Shown here: piece after piece, positions 56,086-64,000 of the stretch
How positions within the stretch are numbered: the stretch's first letter is position 1
Layout: the number at the start of each line of letters is the position of its first letter
From: Cavia porcellus
Taxonomy: Eukaryota > Chordata > Mammalia > Rodentia > Caviidae
Direction: 5' to 3'
Length of the DNA: 64,000 bases
Assembly (NCBI RefSeq): GCF_034190915.1
Contig: NW_026947486.1
Location: forward strand, 18,812,001-18,876,000
Position numbers and translations under genes: made by a program
The notes under the pieces: generated by a model
What the model was told of the DNA's origin: nothing
Databases searched by the model: none
The model's input: the letters and a program-made list of their open reading frames with translations, nothing else

Positions 56086-56439
56086 CCTTTCCCCATCTCT
56101 GTTTCTCACTACCACTCCTGTACATAGTCTCCTGTGTTATCCTTCCTAAATATACAACAATATTTCCTCAACATCAATAGGAGTCTTAGCCCACTCATAT
56201 TTGCTCCTTCCCACATTACAGAGTAGAGGTCTTTGAGACAACTCCCCCCTCTTGCCGGTTTTTTTGCTTAAGTTCTATTTATCTTCTCTTTGGCATTACT
56301 CAAATACATATCCACCTGGGCTTTGGATGGCTGATTCTATAAAAGTACTTTTGACTTCTGTTTTTACCCATAAGGGGAGACATAGCCAATGCATTTGGTG
56401 CACATTATCTGTGGGTCACGTCTTGAGTTTTTTTTTTTT

Positions 56440-56605
56440 TTTTATTTAAGAGGAAAAAGAGAAAAACACAAAACAAAACAAAGCAGTGTAAGGTTACATA
56501 TAATACAGAACTACAAAAAAAAGCATAACAGTAAGAAATCACCTGTTAATAGATTACATATTATCATCTTGGAAATAGTTGCTCAAATCACAGTATCAAT
56601 GTCTT
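56440..56605 (-). repeat. T-rich interspersed repeat, copy D
   Basis: Complement of the copy A 3' module: aaatcacctgttaatagatt, acatattatcatcttggaaa, tagttgctcaaatcac, preceded by an A-rich tail start (aagaggaaaaagagaaaaac). Confidence 0.7.
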
Positions 56606-57640
56606 GAGTTTTATAATGCTCACACTATAGCTATGGATTTCTTCTCTAGGATAAAGGGAGACCCACAATAGAGGGTTATGGCATGTAATTTCTCAACTAG
56701 CTCTGATGGAACCCACTGCAACAGATTAGTCTGTTACTGCTGTAGTTGAATTGATTTCCTAGCAATAATCCTGACTCAGCAGACAATTGAGTGCCAGTGA
56801 ACTCCTCTGCTCAACCCACCATTGCATCCAGGAGAGGGATAGTACGAGCTCCCAACCCAAGAAATCAGGCTTGATCAAACTCTGCAAGATGCCTGCAACC
56901 TGGCAGAAACAAGCCCTGAGTATGTGTTAACCCCTGTTTTGCAGCAGAGACCACTGAAGCAATTGGGATGTGATTACTTTGACTCTTTGGCAAAGAACTG
57001 ATTTGGGAATCACATATGCAATGGCTCACTGGAATAACTAATCAGTGTCCCCAGTGGACATTTTACTGGTTTAAGTTTCTGTGTGTGTCTTGAGTTGTTT
57101 AGCAAATCAAGCTTATCTTTGTTTATGGTTTCGTGTTTGTATTAGGTTGCTATTCTTGTAGAATTGTGTTTCTATTGGCTATGATTTAATAGATGTCCAA
57201 GTTCTCTCCCTCATCCAGTGAATAGATAAAGGCAATGGGGAGGAGTTAACTGTGAGGACTACCATGTAGAAATGTTGTCAGACTGAAACTGTGGATGCTG
57301 TTTTAAAGTGAAGCATTCCTGTGGCAAAATATAGGAACAGAGATGAAATAACATAAACAATAGAAGTACCAGATACTGGAACTAGACATAGAAAGCTGAG
57401 AATTACTCATTGGGAGACAACATCCTACTAAAAGCTCCACATACTCTCCTCACCTCTCCAGTCACCAACTGGAAGTACTCCCCTCCCCAACGAAAGGGAG
57501 GAGAAAAGAACAGGGGACTCATATAATTTAATAAACAGATACATATCTTTTGAAGTAGAAGAATGGGTAAACAAGGAAATAGAAGATCTCTGAATGCTAC
57601 AACTCCTCCAAGGCAGGGCAAGGGGACACAAAGAGAGAAG
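56606..57640. other. Unassigned sequence upstream of the ORF1-like region
   Basis: No recognised repeat or host coding sequence. It could be a L1 5' untranslated region. Confidence 0.3.
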
Positions 57641-59039
57641 ACAATAAGTACCAGACAGCAGAAATCTATGAAAAAGTTCTAAAAGGGATGCAGAAAATGG
57701 AGGAATTCAGAGAGGAAATGAACCAAAAGTTTATAGTAATGACAATATGCCCATGGTGAATTTCAGGAAAATAAGTAAAAAACTGGATGAGCTAAACAAG
57801 ACAGTTCAAAACTTGAGTGACAGATTCAACAAGGACATGGAATTCTCTAAAAGATACTACGCACGAACACATAAAATAAAAAGTATAGAATTCATACATT
57901 CCAGAAATGACCAACGTGAAGATAGAGTATCTGATATTGAGAACAAAACAGTAGATTATGGTAGAGAGCCCAAATAAGCCCAAAAGAAAATAATAGAACA
58001 AAAGAAAACTATGCAGCAGCTACTAGATGACAATGAAAAAACTAAATTAAAGTTAATCTGAGTTGGAGAAAACTAGAAGACTACAAGGATGGATTCACCA
58101 ACATGCTTACAGAAATTATTGAAGAAAATTTCTAAATATAAGAAAAGATTTTAAAGTACAAATAAGTGATGCTTATATAATATCAAGCAATTGATGATGA
58201 TGATGATGAAAGAAGAAGTTCACCAAGGCATAGCCTCAAACAAAAATTTAAAGCAGCCAGAGAAAAACAAAAAAATCACATATAAAGGTAAACCGATTTG
58301 AATCAAAGCAGATTTCTCAGCACTAATGCTGAGGCCAGAAAAGCTTGGAGTGAAGTTATTTTGAGCCCTAAGACCAAATAACTTCTAACCCAGATTAATT
58401 TATCCAGAAAAACTGTCTTTCAAAATAGATTAAAAAATAAGATATTTCCATATCAAAGCCTGGCTCAGAAGATATATGAGTGCTAAACCAGCTCTAGAGA
58501 AAATACTCAAGAATGTTCTTGACAGAAACACAGGAGTGGACACATGTAAAAACACAAAGGAAACTAGTGAGGACACCTTATTAACAACAAGCTTGAATAC
58601 GACATGGTATTCCTCATGAGATGAAGTTCAAACAAAAAAATGACAAAATTTGTATAGAAAGGAACAAGAGGACAGATTCTGTCCAATAGGGAAATGATTC
58701 TAAGGAACAAGAGGAGAGGTGAGGAGGTGAAGAAGGCAAAATGAGAGAAATAAAGATATGCAATGTATAAGAACCTCATAACCTGAAAAAATGTAAATAT
58801 TATAGGCTGTAACATATGTTAAAACAAATAGTGTCAACAGGTAAGTAAAAGGTGATGGGGGAACCAGTGCAGGAGAGGGGAGAGGGAGAGAAGGGAAAGG
58901 GGTTAAAAAAAGAAGAAAAACAAGGAGTAAAATGTACATGTAACTACTCCAAAGATAAATGTAACTGCATAAATTACAAGCACATACTAATACCATAAAA
59001 AAACTTGAAAACATCCTTTTACTATCTTTATGAGACCCA

Positions 59040-59170
59040 TCTTCCCAGAGAAAATTATCCCCCACTTCACAATCATGACTTATTCATGTCACAACTTTTG
59101 ATAGTATGTTGATCTGTGAACAACTATTTTCAAGGAATGAAGGACGTGGTGAGTGGACAGAACACAGAAA
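59040..59170 (+). repeat. Diverged duplicated block, copy 2 (last part)
   Basis: tcccagagaaaattatcccc ... aaggaatgaaggacgtggtg corresponds to 35732-35850. Confidence 0.6.
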
Positions 59171-59399
59171 GTCCTCTCATGAGGACTTTCCAACATGGCA
59201 GGCTACAGATGGAGGTGCTCATGGGACCCTCAGAGGACAGCCAGGAAGTAATGCAGGTATTCTGAAATGGGGTGGGTGGGTATCAAACACAGCAAGATGT
59301 GGGTAATCTGCAAGAGAACCAAAGTAGATCATATCCAATACCAGAGTGGTTGAGAAAAGAAAGTAGGCTTCTGTTGGCACTCCTTACCCTTCTCCCATC

Positions 59400-60570
59400 T
59401 TGAGAGAGGTTCTACCACACTGAGGCAAGGCGTCAATGCTAGAGAGCGGGACCCTAGTGACAGGCTCCCTACAAACTCGCTTTCCCATCTGGAGGGAGCA
59501 ACCCAGCAGGGGAGAGATCTGTATTTAGGGCCTCAGGGATTCATGGATCACAACAGGTGAAACACGGGTAAGAAAGAGAGTATCAGCAGCAGTAAAATAG
59601 GCAATCCTCACACTTGCCCTCATCATTCTCCCAAGCACCAGGGAGCTCTGGGTACCTGGAGTATCCTGCCCACTACTCAACATTTGCTGTGAGGAAGAGA
59701 AACCCCTACCCCCAGTATAGACACACAGAGCACTGTGAGCCCAAGAAGACACAGAGATGTTGGGCAAAGAGCTAGAGACTGCAACCAGTGAGACTTAAGG
59801 GAGAAAGAGAAGTATTAACAACATTGGCACAGACCATGCACTCCCTAGTATTTTCCCAAACACCGGAGAGTTTGCTGTTAGCATGTCATCCTGCCCACCA
59901 TCCACTATTCAGCGCTAGTAAGGGAACCCTTTGTCCCCTGCAGATGGCTCCTGAGCACCTAAAGCCCTAGCATGCAGCCCTACATGCAAGAATTCTTGGG
60001 CAGGGAGATGTGCACAGCATATGGAGAGTCAAGAGAGGGAAGGGAAGATATAGCAGAGCCAGCCCAGAGCAGGTACTTCCCTACTGTTCCCTCCAAGAGT
60101 AGAGAGAGCTATGTCAACCTGATATCCTGCCCCACTGCCCACCATGAAACACTGCCAAGGGAACCCTCCTGCATCCAGTGGAGGGTCTCTAAGCAACTGG
60201 AGCCACAGCCTGAAGCAATAGATGCCACAAAACTCACCAACAGATTGCTGAGGGCTACAATCAAAGAACTCTAAGGACAAAGGGAGATACAACAGTTGCA
60301 CCCCAGATCAACTACTCTTGTATTGATCTCATAAATACCAAGCAGTAGTGTGTTCTCAGGGAATACTGTGTCTTCCTGATAGTCTGCCTTCTGTTCACTG
60401 CTTAGCACCAACAAGGGACCTCCATACCAGGCCAAGGGCTATTGAGCACTGGAGAGCCCTAGATGGCACAAATGTTGGTGGAAAGGTGACAGTTGTGCAG
60501 AGGAGAGAGAAAAAGACCCTAAGGATGACTGACCTAGAGACTGTTTGGCTGCAGTATAAGACATAACACA
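59400..60570 (+). repeat. Diverged tandem array, unit about 235 bp
   Basis: Similar blocks recur with landmarks near 59640, 59870, 60110 and 60350: caccagggagctctgggtac/caccggagagtttgctgtta, atcctgcccaccat, then ...aagggaacccttt.... Each has a gcaactggagcc- or gagcacctaaagcc-like end. It could be a L1 promoter array or an independent satellite. The frames inside are not convincing genes. Confidence 0.45.
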
Positions 60571-60584
60571 TTTAGAAATTGTAT

Positions 60585-60613
60585 ATAATATAATATATAT
60601 ATTATATACAATA

Positions 60614-60671
<58 letters not shown>

Positions 60672-60672
60672 C
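60585..60672. repeat. (TA)n with an embedded (CA)n
   Basis: Alternating tatata interrupted by acacacacaca at about 60631-60645. Nearly self-complementary. Confidence 0.95.
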
Positions 60673-61070
60673 ACAGTTCTGCAATGTAACTATTTCCTTC
60701 CATGGACAACTCAGCATAACCCTCACAGTTGTGTAGAAAAAGATCCAAACACAACATAACTATCAGCATATAAGCAGGCACTGAACTTGTGACAATTTCC
60801 CTCAATCTGCAATTACACTTCCCTCCCTCTGCATCTCTTCTCTTACTCCTACAAGTATTCTCTCAAACCTCTTAGACACAAGCCCTTTGTTCAAGATATA
60901 AAAATACAATCAACAGATTGATCTACCCTCTTTCCCCAAATGAATGTCATTTTTCTTCACTTCTTGTTTGATTTATCCCCTTCCCTTTCTTTATTTTTTC
61001 TTTCCACTACCAACCACATCTTCATTTACCTGTCAGTAGTGTTATATTAATCTGCACAGGTTACTGATGT
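60673..61070. other. Unassigned pyrimidine-leaning stretch
   Basis: Nothing recognised. Confidence 0.4.
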
Positions 61071-61074
61071 TATG

Positions 61075-61475
61075 CTTTGTCTAAATGTCCCACAAAAGCT
61101 TCATGTGATCTTAGAGTTTTTTCCAAGGTGGCTGAATCTAGAGTGTGTGATTGATGCGTAGTGCCATCCTGGGATTAAGGGTGCTGGGAATAAGGTTAGG
61201 TGGTTGCTGGATCAGTCCACTGGTTGGACTGGAATCATGCTAATCCTGGTAGACTGGATAGAATACAAGGGACACATAAAGGCTTTGTCTTTTTGTCTTC
61301 TTGCTTTTGCTATCTTTTAGCACCATGATCTGTTCTTTGTCATGCCACCCTGCTTGGAGCCAACCAATTATGGATCAAAATCTCTACAACCTGTGAGCTA
61401 AATAAATTTTTCCTCCTTTAACTTTCAGTGCCTAGTATTTTGTCTCAGTAATTAGAGCAAAGTAAATAAGACCAT
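61075..61475 (+). repeat. MaLR-type solo LTR
   Basis: tgttatgctttgtctaaatg start, gctgaatctagagtgtgtg, ctaaataaatttttcctcc, ending aagtaaataagacc. Confidence 0.8.
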
Positions 61476-62125
61476 GGATAAAAGCGTGGAATTCTTAAAC
61501 AAGGTTTATTGTATAGGAGGAAGAGATGGTCAATCTGTTTAAGTTAATTCTCTACTTACAACACAATGACTGGAACTAGCCCTATAAAATTGAATAGGTG
61601 GAAGAAGTACAAAAATATCAGAAAAGAACCTAAGTCAAGATCACATCAGTGGCAAGGAGACATTAACTAAATGGTTCTCAAGACCAGCAACAGAGTTGAT
61701 TAGATGTAACTGATCCATAATTCACAGTGTCTGCTTGTGCATGCACACATGCACACACGTGCACACACACACATACACACACAGCCACATAGTCACACAG
61801 GAACCTGAAAGAATAATGCAAAAAATTCTCTAAAAACTATAATTTTTCCCAAAGTGAACCAATGGGCACTGATCAGGAGAATTCAAAAACAACTAAGGTG
61901 AGAAAAGAAGAAACAAAACACATCGATATGGTTTTTGGCAACTTGAAAGATGATGTAAAACAATAGACAATGCAGAAAATAAACAAAATGATCAATAAGT
62001 TTATAAATGGCCCAAATAAAAAACTTGCTGAGATAACTATAAAAATACAAGATATGAATCACTAGTTTAGCAAAGAATTAGAATTTGTAAAAAGATATCA
62101 AATAGATTCCTAAGCATTTCATTTT
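61476..62125. other. Mostly unassigned; CA-rich repeat at 61741-61782
   Basis: Interrupted cacaca/tgcaca units at 61741-61782. 61860-62110 may be L1-derived but has no diagnostic frame. Confidence 0.4.
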
Positions 62126-62131
62126 CTGATG

Positions 62132-62401
62132 TTATTCTGAAGGGTTTTGTTTCTCTAATTTTTCTCTCTGTGAGTTTTTTAAAAATCCGTACAGGAACGC
62201 TGTTGATTTCTGAGAGCTGACTTTATATCCAGCTATGTGACTTAATTTGGTTAGTAAAGGTAGAAGTCTTTTGGTGGAATTTTTGGGATGTTGTATGTAA
62301 AGTGGCATTTCATTTGTAAATAATGATAATTTAAATTCTTCCTTTCCTATCTTTATTACTTTTATTGTTTCTCTTATGTAATTGTTCCAAAAGGAAATCA
62401 A
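62132..62401 (-). mobile_element. LINE-1 ORF2 fragment, antisense
   Basis: An 89-residue minus frame matches the L1 reverse-transcriptase region after the active site (IGKEEFKLSLFTNEMPLYIQ, then KLSHIAGYKV and TAFLYGF). The usual FADDM is FTNEM here, so the catalytic Asp pair is lost. Confidence 0.85.
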
Positions 62402-62639
62402 GGAGATTAAAAAAAGCTACCAAAACTATGAGCAACAAAAATGACCCAAGTAGGTAGACAGTGTGACAAGTACAAGGTAGGGCTGATTCAAGTGATGATA
62501 TCATTAGAGATACCTTAAAAACAATGAGAGCACAGGAAATAGACCAAACAACTGCTAGATGATGTAAGAAAGACTAACATTATATAAGTGGGAATGAGTG
62601 AAAACTCAGAAGATGGCACAAATGTAATAAAAATCTAAT

Positions 62640-64000
62640 TACAGAAATTATTGCATCAGATTTTACAAGAATGGGGAGAGAATTCAATATACAGATAAGT
62701 CAGGCATATAGAAGCTCAAGTAGTGAAGATCATAAAAGTATTTCTCCACAACACATCACAGTGAATAGATGAATAGATGTTTACAGAGTACTCCACCCAA
62801 CAAGATCAGAATATGCATTGTTTTCTGCTGCACATGGGACACTCTCCAAAATAGATCATATATTAGCCCACAGAACATGATTAAATAAATGCAAAGGGAC
62901 TGAAATTCTCTGTTGCATATTATCGACCATAATGCAATGAAACTGGAAATTAATGGCAAATGAAACTGCAAAACCTATATAAACATATGAAAATTAAATA
63001 ACAACTTCTTGAAAAACCAGTAGAATTAAAGCAGATGGAATTAAAGCAGAAATTAAACAATATTTACAATTCAATGAATCCTGTGGGATGCAATGAAGGC
63101 CATCCTAAGAGGAGAATATATAGCAATGAGTTGTCACATCAGGAAAACAGAACAAGCGCAGATAAACAACCTAGTGCTGCACCTCAAGCTTCTAGAAAAA
63201 GAAGAGCAAGAGAGGAAATCATAAAGATCAAAACAAAAGTTAATGCAATTGGGACTAAGGAAACAATACGAAGAATTAATGAATTGAAGAGTAGGTTCCT
63301 TGAAAGAATAAAGAAAATTGATAAATGTGTAGCTAACGTTATCAAGAAAGAGAAACAACTCAAAATTCATGCAGTAAGGAATGAAAGGGTGAAATTATGA
63401 CAGATCCTGGGGAAATTCAGAAGATCATGAATACCTGTGTTGAAAGTCTTTACTTACATAGGCTGGAAAATGCAGAGGAAATGGACAGATTCCTAGGGAT
63501 GTATCAATTACCAAAGATGAATCCAGAAGATACAAAAATTCTGAATGCCCCAGTATCAGTTACTGAAGCTGAAAAAGTAATTAAAAACTTACCAACAAGG
63601 AAAAGCCAAGATCCCAGTTGGATTCACAGCTGAATTCTACAAGAAATTTAGAGAAGATTTAATGCCAATACTCCTCAAACTCTTCAGTGAAATGGGAAAA
63701 GAAACAATCTTCCCTAACTTATTTCTGCAAGCAAGTATAACTCTGATACCAAAACTAGAGAAAGACCCAACCAAAAAGGAGAACTATAGGATAATCTCCC
63801 GAACATCGATGCAATAATTCTCGATAAACTACTAGCAAATAGAATGCATCAAATCATCAAGAAAATTATGCACCATGACCAAGTGGGATTTATCCCAGGA
63901 ATGCAAGGATGGTTCAACATATGCAAATCAATAAATGTAATACACCACATCAATAGCACCAAAGGATGTCCACTGTCACCACTCCTATTCAATATAGTTT
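62640..64000 (+). mobile_element. LINE-1 ORF2 fragment, plus, running off the window
   Basis: Encodes, with frame breaks, the L1 endonuclease end and reverse-transcriptase start. 62800-62950 is the region around aatagatcatatattagccc and cataatgcaatgaaactgg. 63230-63330 has a KETIRRINELKSRFLERIKK-like piece. 63397-63633 has LENAEEMDRFLGMYQLPKMN. 63640-63960 is the LLKLF...LIPKLEKDP...[12 protein letters not shown] region. At 63961 the frame jumps from the HHIN stretch straight to [12 protein letters not shown], skipping roughly 80 codons, so an internal deletion exists. Confidence 0.85.

Larger units (their letters stand above)
54500..59035 (+). mobile_element. L1/HAL1-like element with ORF1 remains
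   Basis: The segment between the two halves of the duplicated block. 57740-57980 encodes a coiled-coil-like ORF1 piece with a KSIEFIHSRNDQREDRVSDI stretch. 58250-58420 encodes, with stops, an ORF1 C-terminal-like region (AAREKQ..., AEARKAWSEV). From about 58560 to 59035 it is A-rich non-coding sequence with no ORF2, as in half-L1 elements. 54600-55320 may be its 5' leader. A MaLR LTR and a T-rich repeat lie within. Confidence 0.5.

Noticed and set aside
59972..60274. 100-residue frame as a gene
   Set aside because: It lies in the diverged tandem array and neighbouring units lack the same frame.
1..64000. CRISPR array, operon or other prokaryotic system
   Set aside because: The sequence is mammalian repeat-rich DNA. 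Direct repeats found are target duplications, LTRs, SINEs or simple repeats.

Overview
The window is eukaryotic nuclear DNA from a rodent, almost wholly made of mobile elements and their remains. No complete host gene is visible. The lineage call rests on three repeat classes. There are many tRNA-derived SINEs with the ID-type start (GGGGCTGGGGATTTAGCTCAG). There are many composites of a B1/7SL-like left half and an ID-like right half, the B1-dID architecture known from squirrel-related and beaver/kangaroo-rat-related rodents. MaLR-type LTRs and L1 tails complete the picture. A non-murid rodent, perhaps castorimorph or sciurid-related, fits best; the species cannot be read from the sequence.

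Layout. Positions 1-1992 are repeat-poor, mostly unrecognised DNA. Positions 1993-6064 and 9154-13249 are the arms of a long, almost perfect inverted repeat (4072 and 4096 bp) around a 3089-bp spacer. Outside microsatellites and poly-A tracts I found only two base differences between the arms. The spacer holds T-rich repeats of a family I do not recognise, an L1 tail and SINEs. Positions 13250-15989 hold an L1 3' end and SINEs. Positions 15990-20424 are an old, decayed class II (betaretrovirus-like) endogenous retrovirus on the minus strand, with both LTRs and a 6-bp target duplication (agagac). Positions 20425-43858 are a mosaic of SINEs, L1 tails, MaLR LTRs, an orphan KRAB-box exon (about 32.0 kb, minus) and one copy of a diverged duplicated block (33.9-35.86 kb).

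Positions 43867-52762 are a hAT DNA transposon (8-bp target duplication acctaggg/acctagag, diverged terminal inverted repeats, transposase fragments on plus). Nested inside it, at 45219-50682 on minus, is a second and very young endogenous retrovirus. Its two 485-bp LTRs differ at only two positions that I can see. It has a 6-bp duplication (catggt), gag with two zinc knuckles, a dUTPase-protease-G-patch frame, an integrase with its D,D(35)E triad, and a canonical -1 frameshift heptamer at each of the two frame changes. It lacks most of reverse transcriptase and RNase H and all of env, so it looks like a recently mobilised non-autonomous element.

Positions 52.8-54.5 and 59.04-59.17 kb are the second copy of the duplicated block, split by a L1/HAL1-like ORF1 element (about 54.5-59.03 kb). 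A diverged tandem array (59.4-60.57 kb), an AT/CA microsatellite, a MaLR LTR and rearranged L1 ORF2 pieces (62.1-64.0 kb, running off the end) close the window.

The most notable items are the palindrome, the young retrovirus-derived element nested in a hAT transposon, and the unidentified T-rich repeat family.
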